A stretch of 64,000 nucleotides of DNA from Stanieria sp. NIES-3757 (GCA_002355455.1 AP017375.1:1984001-2048000); one strand, 5' to 3'. Counted from the stretch's first letter, positions 17,267 through 26,860 are shown. Translations and numbers: made by a program. Notes: generated from the sequence alone by a model not told the origin.

Positions 17267-18451
17267 ATGGCAAAAATCGAAACTAGAACCGAACCCATGG
17301 TTCTTAACATGGGACCTCATCATCCCTCAATGCATGGCGTATTGCGTTTAATCATGACTCTAGATGGAGAAGATGTGATCGATTGCGAACCTGTAATCGG
17401 TTATCTTCATCGGGGCATGGAAAAAATTGCAGAAAATCGCACCACCGTCATGTATGTACCCTACGTTAGTCGTTGGGATTATGCAGAAGGGATGTTTAAT
17501 GAAGCAATTACAGTTAATGCTCCAGAAAAGCTTGCCGGTATCGAAGTACCAAAACGCGCTCAATATATTCGCGTCATTATGTTGGAGTTAAACCGTATTG
17601 CCAATCACCTATTATGGCTAGGACCATTTATGGCTGACATTGGCGCACAAACTCCATTTTTCTATATTTTCCGAGAACGGGAAATGATTTATGACCTCTG
17701 GGAAGCTGCTTCAGGTTACCGCATGGTAAATAATAACTATTTTCGTGTTGGCGGTGTTGCTGTAGATTTACCTTATGGTTGGGTAGATAAGTGTGAAGAT
17801 TTTTGCGACTACTTCGATCCCAAAGTAGACGAATATGAAAAATTAATTACGAATAATCCTATTTTCCGTCGTCGTGTTGAAGGTGTAGGTACAGTTACTC
17901 GTGAAGAAGCAATTAACTGGGGACTTTCTGGTCCAATGTTGAGAGCATCTGGAGTCAAGTGGGATTTGCGCAAAGTTGACCATTACGAATGCTACGATGA
18001 TTTCGATTGGGAAGTTCATTGGGAAACTGCTGGGGATTGCTTTGCCCGTTATCTAGTTCGCATTCGCGAAATGCGAGAATCTGTCAAAATCATTCGTCAA
18101 GCACTTAAAGGATTACCAGGCGGTCCTTATGAGAATCTTGAAGCGAAAAGAATAGCAGAAGGGCGTAAATCTAAGTGGAATGATTTTGAATACCAATATA
18201 TAGCCAAAAAAGTTGCACCCACTTTTAAAATGCCAACAGGTGAACATTATGTCCGTCTCGAAAGTGGCAAAGGAGAACTAGGTATTTTTATTGTTGGCAA
18301 TGACAATATTTTTCCTTGGCGTTGGAAAATTCGAGCCGCCGATTTTAATAATTTGCAAATTTTGCCTCATCTACTCAAGGGCGTAAAAGTTGCTGATATC
18401 ATGCCAATTTTAGGAAGTATTGACATTATTATGGGTTCAGTTGATCGCTGA
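17267..18451 (+). CDS. ndhH: NAD(P)H-quinone oxidoreductase subunit H
   Basis: A 394-residue NDH-1 subunit H (NuoD/49-kDa homologue), part of the quinone-site core of the thylakoid NDH-1 complex in cyclic electron flow and respiration. Recognisable segments: [16 protein letters not shown] at the quinone-binding end, [37 protein letters not shown], and the C-terminus [14 protein letters not shown]. Length and sequence are complete. It stands alone on plus, with a terminator hairpin 30 bases after the stop. Confidence 0.97.
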   Translation: MAKIETRTEPMVLNMGPHHPSMHGVLRLIMTLDGEDVIDCEPVIGYLHRGMEKIAENRTTVMYVPYVSRWDYAEGMFNEAITVNAPEKLAGIEVPKRAQYIRVIMLELNRIANHLLWLGPFMADIGAQTPFFYIFREREMIYDLWEAASGYRMVNNNYFRVGGVAVDLPYGWVDKCEDFCDYFDPKVDEYEKLITNNPIFRRRVEGVGTVTREEAINWGLSGPMLRASGVKWDLRKVDHYECYDDFDWEVHWETAGDCFARYLVRIREMRESVKIIRQALKGLPGGPYENLEAKRIAEGRKSKWNDFEYQYIAKKVAPTFKMPTGEHYVRLESGKGELGIFIVGNDNIFPWRWKIRAADFNNLQILPHLLKGVKVADIMPILGSIDIIMGSVDR

Positions 18452-18481
18452 TGCTTTCAATAGTTTTAATCATTTAATTTG

Positions 18482-18506
18482 AGGTGGGATAAAACCCGCC
18501 TTTTTA
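18482..18506 (+). terminator. Rho-independent terminator after ndhH
   Basis: GGTGGG (18483-18488) pairs with CCCGCC (18495-18500), allowing one G-U, with a six-base loop and a following run of five T. It lies 30 bases after the ndhH stop. Confidence 0.8.
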
Positions 18507-18805
18507 TTTGGCATAACAGCATTACGACAAAACATTAAAATATTTACCTTTTCCGTTTTACCTGTCGAGCATTAAATGTCCTGACCTAAAAACTTACTGC
18601 TATAGTACTGCTGCGCCAAAATCAAAAACCTAGTCTGAAAGTAAGTTAAGAGAAGCAAATCTCTCAAAAATTTTTTAGCTCAAAATTGTCATCAACACTT
18701 AAATTTGTCCTGGGTAGCTGCATAGGAAATTAAACCTAAACGTATCTAAGGTTGTGAGACAACAAAGTAAATAATTACTATTTTAACTATAGAGGTCTAG
18801 AAATT
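18507..18805. other. Long leader/promoter region of the secreted repeat protein
   Basis: Together with the preceding terminator this is a 354-base gap between ndhH and the small secreted protein. It holds a short hairpin GAGA-agcaaa-TCTC followed by an A/T run near 18650-18680, and a purine-rich AGAGGTCTAG ribosome-binding region just before the ATG at 18806. No gene was found. Confidence 0.5.
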
Positions 18806-19144
18806 ATGAAAACATCTACTTTTGGTATCTTAGCTACTGTTGCTTTAACTTTCTCTCCTTTAACTGCTTTTGCTCAAGAAACACAGGTTATTCAACAAAA
18901 AGCGTCTAATTCTGCGATCGCAGTTGGTAGCGGAAATAGCATCCGTCAAGATGTTAATCAAAACTCGGTTCAAAATCAATTTGATTTTGATGGTTATGCC
19001 AATTCTCCTGCTAGTCAAATTTCTATTCAAGGAGCTTCTAACTCAGCAGCAGCAATTGGTCAAAACAACAATATTACTCAAGGTGTCAACCAAAACTCTG
19101 TGCAAAATAGTGGAGATGATTATTCTCAATATTTTAAATACTAA
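18806..19144 (+). CDS. Small secreted repeat protein, curlin-like
   Basis: A 112-residue protein of a family I do not recognise. A clear Sec signal peptide (MKTSTFGILATVALTF...TAFAQ, cleavage near residue 23) is followed by two ~32-residue repeats: QKASNSAIAVGSGNSIRQDV then NQNSVQN, and QGASNSAAAIGQNNNITQGV then NQNSVQN. The ordered Ser, Gly, Asn and Gln spacing recalls the CsgA/CsgB curlin repeat, which folds as stacked amyloid beta-hairpins, but this is resemblance only. A tyrosine-rich tail (DDYSQYFKY) ends it. No csg secretion genes are adjacent. It has a good leader and its own terminator, so expression is plausible. Confidence 0.75.
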   Translation: MKTSTFGILATVALTFSPLTAFAQETQVIQQKASNSAIAVGSGNSIRQDVNQNSVQNQFDFDGYANSPASQISIQGASNSAAAIGQNNNITQGVNQNSVQNSGDDYSQYFKY

Positions 19145-19167
19145 TTGCCATTATATATAAAATATTA

Positions 19168-19214
19168 ATCCTTAACTAATAATCTGTATTGCTCAGAATA
19201 GTTAAGGATTTTTA
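19168..19214 (+). terminator. Strong Rho-independent terminator after secreted repeat protein
   Basis: A perfect 11-bp inverted repeat, ATCCTTAACTA (19168-19178) with TAGTTAAGGAT (19199-19209), and a T run. It lies 24 bases after the stop and may also serve the opposite strand. Confidence 0.85.
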
Positions 19215-19353
19215 AATGTTAATTAAAGTAATTTTGTTAATAAATACATTGGGGTTGAAATTTAATTTCAACACTACTTTTGGTTGACCCGATTTAAACT
19301 TTTTAGGTGTAAATATTTTTTTACTAGCAATAACACTAATCAACTACTTCCAA

Positions 19354-19875
19354 TTATTTCTCGTCAGTTAAATTGGAGGATGAAACTGAAGCTTTAGGAA
19401 TTTTAACAGCAGGTTTATTTACTGCTACAGCTACCATTATTGAATCTGAATTTTGTTTCTCTACAGTGTTTGCTATCTTAAACCCAACAGAATTTTCTCC
19501 AGCAGAAAAACTAGATAAAAATGCTACAAATAATGCAGCTACTGCACTTCCTCCCCAATACAAAACTCGCCGTTTTCGTTGAGAACTATCTATTGCTTGA
19601 AAGACATTAACTGACAAATCTGCGGTAACTTGTTGATTATTTGGGATAGGAATACTCTCAAATTTGCACTGGAGTTGACGTAGTTTAGTATAAATTTGTT
19701 TGATTTTGGGGTCGTTATCCAACCAATATTGTACCTGTTGACGTTCTTGGGGTGTTACTTCGCCATCCAGATAGGCACTTAATAATTCAAAACAATCTGG
19801 TGTAGTATTATCACTTTCCCAATCACTCAAATAAAATTTGTGACTCGACTCAAAATCGTCAAATTTAGATGTCAT
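19354..19875 (-). CDS. Anti-sigma factor, RseA-like, partner of SigG
   Basis: A 173-residue single-pass membrane protein. The N-terminal part (~27-75: CFELLSAYLDGEVTPQERQQVQYWLDNDP) matches the anti-sigma domain of RseA/ZAS-type proteins, but the zinc-binding HxxxCxxC set is missing, leaving only one cysteine there. One TM segment (~104-121, LYWGGSAVAALFVAFLSS) is followed by a periplasmic tail. It lies 116 bases downstream of the sigG gene on the same strand, the normal order for an ECF sigma and its membrane anti-sigma. It should hold SigG at the membrane until an envelope signal. Confidence 0.8.
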   Translation of the reverse strand: MTSKFDDFESSHKFYLSDWESDNTTPDCFELLSAYLDGEVTPQERQQVQYWLDNDPKIKQIYTKLRQLQCKFESIPIPNNQQVTADLSVNVFQAIDSSQRKRRVLYWGGSAVAALFVAFLSSFSAGENSVGFKIANTVEKQNSDSIMVAVAVNKPAVKIPKASVSSSNLTDEK

Positions 19876-19991
19876 TATTACATCACCACTGGATTGAACT
19901 TAAGTATTGAGTTAAAAAGCAGGGAAAAAATTTTGTACTGCCAAAGCAACTGTATTTGTGCCAGAAAATTTTTTGTCCTATTACCAACATA

Positions 19992-20648
19992 CTACCCATC
20001 AAGATAATTTTGCAATACCGATTGTAGTTTTAATCTCGCTCTGGCAATTCGAGACTTTACTGTACCCAAAGAAACTCCTGTAATTTCTGCAATTTCTTCG
20101 TAGGCCATGCCTTCAATTTCTCGAAGTACGATAGTAGTACGAAAGGCTTCTGGTAAATCTGCGATCGCTCTACGAAGTTGCTCGTAAAATTCTCTTCTTG
20201 TCAAATCGTCGTCGGGACTGGGATAATCTGAGGGCAATTCCCAATTAATTTCTCCATCGGAAATCGACAGAGGAGCATCTAAGGATACTGGTTCAGCCAT
20301 CCGTTTCCGTTTACGCAATTCGTCATAAAACAAATTGGTCGCAATTCGACTGAGCCAGCCCCTGAATTTAACTGGTTCTTGTAAACGATTAATATTACGG
20401 TAAACACGAATCCATACTTCTTGAGCTAAATCAGCTCGTTCTTGCCAATCAGGAGCAAGATGATAGAGTAATCGGTCAACGTGAGATTGGTATCGGCGCA
20501 ATAGTTCAGCAAACGCAGCCCGGTCTGGCTGAGAGCCTTCCTGACAGCGCACAATAAGATCATAGTTAGAGAGTTTTTCCGGAGACACAAGGTTTTTAGG
20601 ATCGGTCACCTCGACTCTTGACCATGATACAGGAAGAGATTGACTCAT
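19992..20648 (-). CDS. sigG: ECF RNA polymerase sigma factor, SigG type
   Basis: A 218-residue ECF sigma factor. Region 2: FAELLRRYQSHVDRLLYHL, DLAQEVWIRVYRNI, and the promoter-melting segment FRGWLSRIATNLFYDELRKRKR. Region 4: LPEAFRTTIVLREIEGMAYEEIAEITGVSLGTVKSRIARARLKLQ (helix-turn-helix for the -35 element), ending at residue ~215. The short Asp/Pro linker (PSDYPSPDDDL) is typical of the cyanobacterial SigG group. The anti-sigma gene follows on the same strand. Confidence 0.92.
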   Translation of the reverse strand: MSQSLPVSWSRVEVTDPKNLVSPEKLSNYDLIVRCQEGSQPDRAAFAELLRRYQSHVDRLLYHLAPDWQERADLAQEVWIRVYRNINRLQEPVKFRGWLSRIATNLFYDELRKRKRMAEPVSLDAPLSISDGEINWELPSDYPSPDDDLTRREFYEQLRRAIADLPEAFRTTIVLREIEGMAYEEIAEITGVSLGTVKSRIARARLKLQSVLQNYLDG

Positions 20649-20726
20649 GTACTTATCTACAAAAATCTAGATAGGGTTTCTTGGTTGCTAGACCAAATTT
20701 TTTTTAAAAAGTTCCTTGCTGCCTAA

Positions 20727-21272
20727 CTAGAAATTTGCTTTTTGTTCGTAATCAGGAGCATAATCTTTCAACATACTACTTAATTGGCTAGCAATATCGG
20801 AATTGTTACTTTTGGCAAGAGCTTGTCTTTCGGGGAAGAAAGTAGGACGGTCTAGATAACGAGAAATGGCATCATTAACTTGTTGATTGATCAAATCTTG
20901 TAATTCTTCTCTGGCACGTTGCCGTTGATAATTAGCACCTTCTTCTGTGGTAGCGTAAAGAGGAGGTAACCGATTAAGAGCATAGGCAGCAATATCACCC
21001 ACATCTAGAGACTCTTCACTAGTTTGTTCAATTTCAGCAACACGGGTAATAGCTTGGCTGAGGACTAATTCTTCCATCACATTGATAAATTGTTTACGAG
21101 GAACAGCAACAACTTCTCCTGTCAGTAAAGCCCCCATTAACTTATCCAAAGCCATATACTCTTCAACCGACAGTTCGGCAGCAGTATCGCAGATCCTGCC
21201 AACTTCTGCTTCCATACTGGGAGTTAAATAGCCGTCCTGAAGAGCTTGTTGTACTATTGCTTGAATCCCCAT
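20727..21272 (-). CDS. ComFB-family protein (candidate cyclic-dinucleotide receptor)
   Basis: A 181-residue protein with an N-terminal helical region of unknown type (1-65) and a ComFB domain at ~66-145: VMEELVLSQAITRVAE, DVGDIAAYALNRLPPLYATT, and a following helix RQRAREELQDLINQQV. ComFB proteins of cyanobacteria and Bacillus have been described as binders of cyclic di-nucleotides with effects on motility and competence; this gene's ligand is inference. It lies 79 bases upstream of sigG on the same strand and may be cotranscribed with it. Confidence 0.8.
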   Translation of the reverse strand: MGIQAIVQQALQDGYLTPSMEAEVGRICDTAAELSVEEYMALDKLMGALLTGEVVAVPRKQFINVMEELVLSQAITRVAEIEQTSEESLDVGDIAAYALNRLPPLYATTEEGANYQRQRAREELQDLINQQVNDAISRYLDRPTFFPERQALAKSNNSDIASQLSSMLKDYAPDYEQKANF

Positions 21273-21432
21273 AGTTCCCTAAATTGTTTCAGTTTAATTT
21301 CAAAATAATGCTTCTGACTATCTTAATCTTTCCCTAGAAAATGGCAAATGGTGTCATAAAATTACTGCTTTTGCTTAAAAGTTTATTTAATCTAAACAAA
21401 CTTAACTAGTTTCAGCCAAATTGCCATTTTTT

Positions 21433-22308
21433 CTAGTTGATTTCACCGAATCGCCATGGAACTGGATCGACTGAGACTCCGTGAACATACAGACCCCAAT
21501 GTAAATGCGGCCCAGTAGATGCTCCCGTCGTGCCAACTGTTCCAATCGGTTGTCCTGCTTTAACTACATCTCCTGGTTGGACATAAATGTCTTTAAGGTG
21601 GAGAAAAATACTAACCACACTCTGACCATGATCGATACCAATCGTATTACCATGAACTTGAAAACCCTCCGCTTCCTTGCCAACTAAGCCAATTACACCA
21701 GCAGCAGGGGCAACCACTAATGAACCTGTTGCTCCCGCATAATCTACCCCTCGGTGATAATAATCTTGAGCAAACACACCATTGTAATAACGACGCACCC
21801 CAAACTCCGTAGAAATTCTACCTGCATTGGGTTTAATAAAAGCACCTTGCCAATATTTCTGGGGTGTAACTAAAGCTTTAAACTGAGCAACTTGGTCTAA
21901 TTCGGTTTGGGTAGCTTCTCGGTCAGCTTTTCCTGTTAAAGTGATTCTTTGCACAGAAAAACTGCGATTTTTGAGCCAAACTGCTAAATTTTTAGTTTCT
22001 CCGTCACCTTGAACTTGAATGGTTAACTTGCCAGCTTGGTTGAGAGGAGAAGTAGGCAGTAAAGCCCGATAGCGATCGCCCAAAGGAAAAACAGGATATT
22101 CTTGTTGCTCGACCACAACTTTGGGTTGAGAACTAGAGTCAGTGGTTTTGACAATCACAGAAATTGTATCGCCTAATTCAGGTTGATCGGGAGTGATTTG
22201 AACTTCTAAAGCTTTTAAGGGGGCAGCGATGGTCAGCAATAAAAGGGTACTAATCCAAGTTAGACTAGGTTTGAAACTAGATAACATAGCGACCTGTGTT
22301 GTTGACAA
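21433..22308 (-). CDS. M23-family peptidoglycan DD-metallopeptidase
   Basis: A 291-residue exported LytM/M23 peptidase. A signal segment (~15-34, LTWISTLLLLTIAAPLKA) precedes a beta domain, and the catalytic domain occupies ~170-290. Zinc ligands are visible in YYHRGVDYAG (HxxxD) and GPHLHWGLY (HLH), with an extra His in SIFLHLKDIYV. Such enzymes cut cross-links in peptidoglycan. The start is uncertain: ATG at 22308 or ATG seven codons later. It is upstream of comFB and sigG on the same strand, 160 bases before comFB. Confidence 0.9.
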   Translation of the reverse strand: MSTTQVAMLSSFKPSLTWISTLLLLTIAAPLKALEVQITPDQPELGDTISVIVKTTDSSSQPKVVVEQQEYPVFPLGDRYRALLPTSPLNQAGKLTIQVQGDGETKNLAVWLKNRSFSVQRITLTGKADREATQTELDQVAQFKALVTPQKYWQGAFIKPNAGRISTEFGVRRYYNGVFAQDYYHRGVDYAGATGSLVVAPAAGVIGLVGKEAEGFQVHGNTIGIDHGQSVVSIFLHLKDIYVQPGDVVKAGQPIGTVGTTGASTGPHLHWGLYVHGVSVDPVPWRFGEIN

Positions 22309-22612
22309 TGAAAACAGTCAATAGTGTATTCCACTTAAATAACAATCTCAGTAATTGTTGAGAATTATAATTTTTTAGTCAAGGAAAGGAGACAGTTTTT
22401 TGTAGGATGTTCAATAGGGAGCTAAAAACAAGCAAACTTGGTTTCCCTTGGAGCAAAGCTTGCTCGCACTTCTCTAATCCATGTTCCCATTCCTAACTAT
22501 TTCAAATCAATCTATTAATTTTAATGGCGAATTTTATGTATATGTAATTGTTGGGTTTGAGGACTAGGATTGCTGATGCAAAATTGGTTCGTATCTCAAG
22601 AAGAAATTATAG
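22309..22612. promoter_or_regulatory. Divergent intergenic region
   Basis: 304 bases between the M23 peptidase (minus) and the DICT kinase (plus), so it must hold promoters for both. A short inverted repeat GAGCAAAGCTTGCTC (about 22449-22463) is present. No other gene or clear motif seen. Confidence 0.45.
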
Positions 22613-24688
22613 ATGAGCATATCTAAGTCTGTGGTAGTTCAGCTACTGAAACAGTTTCCCAGTTGGCGACCACAAATGTACTTTAAATCTTCTCTGACTG
22701 CTTTATCGCACGCGATGGAAGATCGAGTTTTGGCAAGTTCAGACTCTCCTTTAATTATTGCTTCTTTTCAAAAAGAACGTTTTTATCGTCAAGAAGCCCA
22801 TCGTTATCGACGTATTGCCAACAAAACTAACCAAGTTTACGTTTTAGCTGCACCAGAAGCTGAATTTAAGCATAGTTCTCATGTTTATGAAACAATTGCT
22901 TTTGAACCTACTGATAGTTTGGCGCAAGAATGGCATTTGGTTGTGGTTGGAGAAGATTACGCTAGCTGTTTGATTTGTCGCGAAAAAACTAACTCTATCA
23001 GTGATAAACAAACGAGTTCGGCAATGGATAATAGTCGTCGTTTTGAAGGAATCTGGACTTTTGACCGCCAAATCAGTCTTAAAGCTGCCGATCTTCTTTT
23101 GCAGCGAATTTTAAAATATCGACCAGAATTAGGTCAAAAAATCGAGGAAGGACGCAAACTTTACTGGGCTACCAATACAACTTTGAAACAAACGGCAAAA
23201 CTTTCACCAAAAGAATTAAAAAAACTAGAAAATAATAATCCCGATCCTTTTGTACAAAGATTAGTAAGTTATTTACAAGCGGGTCATTATAAACTACTAA
23301 AAGCTAATAAATCGCTGGCGATTAAACAACAAAAAGAACAGTTATTAAATTCAGTAACTGATGCGATTAGACGCTCTTTAGATACGGAAGAAATTTTACA
23401 AGTTGCTGTACAAAAATTGGGAGAAGGTTTAAAAGTTTGTCGTTGTATTGTATATCGCTGTAGTGAAAAAGATAGCGCAGCAATTATTAATCATGAATTT
23501 ATTAGCTCAGGCATAAAATCAGTTAAAGGACAAATTTGGCAGTTAAAAGATAATCCTTTATTTGAAGAAGTAGTTGAATTAAGAGATAGTTTACGAATTG
23601 ATAATACTCGTCTGGATCCTAGAATTAATCAACAAGCTTGGCAACAAGGTACAGGAGAATATTTAACTAAGTTAGTGCAAAGTTGTTCCATTTCTTCTTG
23701 GTTGTTAGTTCCAGTTTTGTATCAAGACCGATTATTAGGCATGATGGAATTGCATCACTGTGATGAAGTTCCGATTGTTTGGAAAGAAGACGATGTTGCC
23801 CTAGTAGACGCGATCGCAACTCAAGTAGGAGTGGCTTTAATTCAAGCAGAATCCTATGCTAATTTAGAAGATCTCAACGAACAATTAGAAGCTTTAGATC
23901 GTACTCGTTCTAATTTAGTGGCAATTACAGGACATGAACTACGTACGCCTCTATCAACTATTCAAGTCTGTTTAGAAAGTTTAGCTAGCGAACCCGATAT
24001 GTCTCCTGAATTACGTCAGGTGATGCTTAATACAGCTTTAACTGATGCCGAAAGAATGCGTAATCTAATTCAAGATTTCCTGACGTTATCTCGTCTGGAA
24101 AGTGGCAGAGTCGAGTGGAATAGCGAACCTTTATCAATTAATGAATGTATCGAACTGGCAATTAGCAATGTGCGATCGCGCCTTAGTCAAGCAAAACTTC
24201 CCCAAATCGTAAATCTGACTCCTGCTGAATTACCTTTGGTACAAGCAGATGGAGAATGGCTAGTAGAAGTATTGGCAAAATTACTTGATAATGCCTGCAA
24301 ATTTACTAATATTGAGGGAAATATTACGATCGCAGTTAAACCTAAACTTGGTAACAAATTAGAAGTCACGATCACCGATACAGGTAGGGGTATTGAACCT
24401 AATCGCCTAGAAACAGTTTTTGAGCGATTTTATCAAGAAGAAGGAGCTTTAAGACGTAGCGCAGGAGGAACAGGTCTAGGATTAGCTATTTGTCGACAAA
24501 TTGTCAAAAATTGGGGTGGAAAAATTTGGGCGGAATCAGAAGGAAGGGATCAAGGTAGCCAGTTTCATTTTACTATTCCTGTTTTTAGTGAGGTTTTGGG
24601 CAATAATCAAGCTGTTACTTCTGAGTTAAACCAACCGACCAAAAAAACCAAATCGCAAAAAAAACATAACACTCAACGAAAAAACTAA
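22613..24688 (+). CDS. DICT-GAF hybrid sensor histidine kinase
   Basis: A 691-residue soluble sensor kinase. Residues ~1-190 form a DICT domain (VQLLKQFPSWRPQMYFKSSLTALS, then RRFEGIWTFD), a sensory module common in cyanobacterial kinases. A GAF domain follows at ~245-410 with no obvious bilin cysteine. HisKA starts near 430 with phosphoacceptor His441 in ITGHELRTPLS, and the HATPase_c domain (~545-660) has the N box LLDNACKFT, G1 DTGRGIEP and G2 GGTGLGLAI. A lysine-rich tail ends it. No response regulator is adjacent. Which signal is sensed is unknown. Confidence 0.9.
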   Translation: MSISKSVVVQLLKQFPSWRPQMYFKSSLTALSHAMEDRVLASSDSPLIIASFQKERFYRQEAHRYRRIANKTNQVYVLAAPEAEFKHSSHVYETIAFEPTDSLAQEWHLVVVGEDYASCLICREKTNSISDKQTSSAMDNSRRFEGIWTFDRQISLKAADLLLQRILKYRPELGQKIEEGRKLYWATNTTLKQTAKLSPKELKKLENNNPDPFVQRLVSYLQAGHYKLLKANKSLAIKQQKEQLLNSVTDAIRRSLDTEEILQVAVQKLGEGLKVCRCIVYRCSEKDSAAIINHEFISSGIKSVKGQIWQLKDNPLFEEVVELRDSLRIDNTRLDPRINQQAWQQGTGEYLTKLVQSCSISSWLLVPVLYQDRLLGMMELHHCDEVPIVWKEDDVALVDAIATQVGVALIQAESYANLEDLNEQLEALDRTRSNLVAITGHELRTPLSTIQVCLESLASEPDMSPELRQVMLNTALTDAERMRNLIQDFLTLSRLESGRVEWNSEPLSINECIELAISNVRSRLSQAKLPQIVNLTPAELPLVQADGEWLVEVLAKLLDNACKFTNIEGNITIAVKPKLGNKLEVTITDTGRGIEPNRLETVFERFYQEEGALRRSAGGTGLGLAICRQIVKNWGGKIWAESEGRDQGSQFHFTIPVFSEVLGNNQAVTSELNQPTKKTKSQKKHNTQRKN

Positions 24689-24694
24689 CAAACT

Positions 24695-24712
24695 GTTACA
24701 GTTCTTGACAGA
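24695..24712 (+). promoter_or_regulatory. HLR1-like (RpaB) site upstream of psaD
   Basis: GTTACA at 24695 and TTGACA at 24705 begin exactly 10 bases apart, matching the HLR1 arrangement of two (G/T)TTACA boxes bound by RpaB, with one mismatch in the second box. It lies about 80 bases before the psaD ATG. RpaB control of psa genes is established knowledge in other cyanobacteria; this site is inferred. The TTGACA could alternatively be a -35 box. Confidence 0.4.
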
Positions 24713-24787
24713 GCTATGAGAAGGATACAAACTCAGTGATAGCATTCCCTACATATCTGATTAAATATCTGTGAGAGAAATTTTCTT

Positions 24788-25216
24788 ATGGCAGAACAAC
24801 TTACTGGAAAAGCACCCCAATTTGGTGGCAGCACCGGCGGTTTACTCACTAAAGCAGAAGTAGAGGAAAAATACGCCATTACCTGGACTAGTCCTAAAGA
24901 ACAGGTATTTGAAATGCCTACTGGTGGTGCAGCAATTATGAATGAAGGAGACAATATCCTTTATTTAGCTCGTAAAGAGCAATGTATCGCTATGGGAGCG
25001 CAACTGCGGACTAAATTTAAACCCAGAATTGAAAATTATAAAATTTACCGCATTTATCCTAATGGGGAAATTCAATACCTCCATCCTGCTGATGGTGTTT
25101 TTCCTGAAAAAGTTAATGAAGGTCGTGAATACAACGGCAAAATTGACAGAAAAATTGGTGATAATCCTAATCCATCAACCATAAAATTCTCTGGTAAAGC
25201 TACTTACGAAGTTTAA
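24788..25216 (+). CDS. psaD: Photosystem I reaction center subunit II
   Basis: A 142-residue PsaD, the stromal PSI subunit that docks ferredoxin. It is recognised from [29 protein letters not shown] (in overlapping blocks), [25 protein letters not shown], and [27 protein letters not shown]. The ATG at 24788 is used. Codon use is enriched in highly expressed codons. It is single, on plus, just downstream of the histidine kinase; trpE follows. Confidence 0.97.
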   Translation: MAEQLTGKAPQFGGSTGGLLTKAEVEEKYAITWTSPKEQVFEMPTGGAAIMNEGDNILYLARKEQCIAMGAQLRTKFKPRIENYKIYRIYPNGEIQYLHPADGVFPEKVNEGREYNGKIDRKIGDNPNPSTIKFSGKATYEV

Positions 25217-25315
25217 TTTTATTTTTATGGGGATTAATTACTAGAGACTGGAAGATGATAAGATTTGTTATTGCTTCATCCCTAGTCCCTAATTTTTAGT
25301 CCCCAAATTGTCGCC

Positions 25316-26845
25316 ATGATTTTCCCCGATTTTACTCAGTTTTCTGCCCTTGCCGAGCAAGGCAATTTTGTACCTGTTTATCAAGAGTTAGTCGCGGATT
25401 TGGAAACCCCTGTATCGGCATGGTATAAAGTTTGTGCTGGTCAACCCTACAGTTTTTTATTAGAGTCAGTTGAAGGTGGAGAAACCCTTGGACGTTATAG
25501 TTTTCTTGGTTGCGATCCCGTTTGGGTACTAGAAGCTAGAGGAGAAGTAACCACTCAAGCTTATCGAGATGGCTCAGTTAATCATTTTAGTGGTAATCCG
25601 TTTGAAATTTTGGCTCAATGTCTCGAACCAATTAAGCCCGTAAAATTGCCTCAATTACCACCAGGAATTGGGGGATTATTCGGAGTTTGGGGTTATGAAT
25701 TAATTCGTTGGATTGAACCAAGAGTACCAGTCTATGAGCCAACCTCGGAAGACTTACCTGATGGTGTTTGGATGCAGGTTGATAATCTAATTATCTTCGA
25801 TCAGGTCAAACGTAAAATATGGGCGATCGCTTATGCCGATCTCAGAGAGCCAAATACTGATTTACAACAAGCTTATCAAGAGGCGTGCGATCGCGCTGCT
25901 AAGTTGGTCTTAAAATTACAATTACCGCTACCAGTAGAAGCTAAATCTTTAGAGTGGAAAGCAACGGATCAATATACAGAAAAACCACCATTAACTTATT
26001 CGAGTAATACCTCTGAAGAATTATTTTGTCAGAATGTTTTAAAAGCAAAAGAATATATTCGGGCAGGGGATATTTTTCAAGTAGTTTTATCGCAGCGATT
26101 ATCAACTACTTACACTGGTCATCCTTTTAATTTGTATCGTTCGCTACGAGTAGTCAATCCCTCGCCTTATATGGCTTATTATCAGTTTGGGGATTGGCAA
26201 CTGATTGGTTCCTCTCCAGAAGTAATGGTCAAAGCCGAACGTTCGGAGAATGACAAAATTAAAGCAACTCTTAGACCGATTGCAGGCACAAGAAAAAGAG
26301 GAATTAACCAAGCTCAAGACCGAGCTTTGGCAGAAGATTTATTACAAGACCCCAAAGAAATTGCCGAACACGTAATGCTAGTAGACCTAGGACGTAACGA
26401 TCTTGGTCGTGTCTGTATCAAAGGTAGCGTTACAGTAGACGAATTGATGGTGATTGAACGCTATTCCCATGTGATGCACATTGTCAGTAATGTAATTGGA
26501 GAGTTAGAAGCAGATAAAACTGCTTGGGATTTACTTAAAGCTTGTTTTCCTGCCGGTACAGTCAGTGGCGCGCCCAAAATTCGGGCAATGGAGATTATTA
26601 ACGAATTAGAACCAGAACGCCGTGGTCCTTATTCAGGAGTTTATGGCTACTATGATTTTGAAGGACAACTAAATAGCGCGATTACAATCAGAACGATGGT
26701 AGTTCGTCCCCAATCAAACAACCGTCATTTAGTATCTGTGCAAGCAGGGGCTGGTTTGGTAGCTGATTCTGTTCCCGAACAGGAATATCAAGAGACTCTG
26801 AATAAAGCTAGGGGACTTTTAGAAGCAATTCGTAGTCTTAACTAA
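25316..26845 (+). CDS. trpE: Anthranilate synthase component I
   Basis: A 509-residue TrpE, which converts chorismate and glutamine-derived ammonia to anthranilate at the first step of tryptophan synthesis. N-terminal feedback region: PVSAWYKVCAGQPYSFLLES with the LLES motif used by allosteric tryptophan. Catalytic region: IFQVVLSQRLS, IAGTRKRG, VDLGRNDLGRV, PAGTVSGAPKIRAMEII, and VQAGAGLVADSVPEQEYQETLNKA. It is a separate component I with no glutaminase domain. A short AT-rich gap precedes it; no attenuator was evident. An STRR-like CCCTAGTCCCTAA stretch lies just upstream. Confidence 0.95.
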   Translation: MIFPDFTQFSALAEQGNFVPVYQELVADLETPVSAWYKVCAGQPYSFLLESVEGGETLGRYSFLGCDPVWVLEARGEVTTQAYRDGSVNHFSGNPFEILAQCLEPIKPVKLPQLPPGIGGLFGVWGYELIRWIEPRVPVYEPTSEDLPDGVWMQVDNLIIFDQVKRKIWAIAYADLREPNTDLQQAYQEACDRAAKLVLKLQLPLPVEAKSLEWKATDQYTEKPPLTYSSNTSEELFCQNVLKAKEYIRAGDIFQVVLSQRLSTTYTGHPFNLYRSLRVVNPSPYMAYYQFGDWQLIGSSPEVMVKAERSENDKIKATLRPIAGTRKRGINQAQDRALAEDLLQDPKEIAEHVMLVDLGRNDLGRVCIKGSVTVDELMVIERYSHVMHIVSNVIGELEADKTAWDLLKACFPAGTVSGAPKIRAMEIINELEPERRGPYSGVYGYYDFEGQLNSAITIRTMVVRPQSNNRHLVSVQAGAGLVADSVPEQEYQETLNKARGLLEAIRSLN

Positions 26846-26860
26846 AATTTCAAACCTAAA

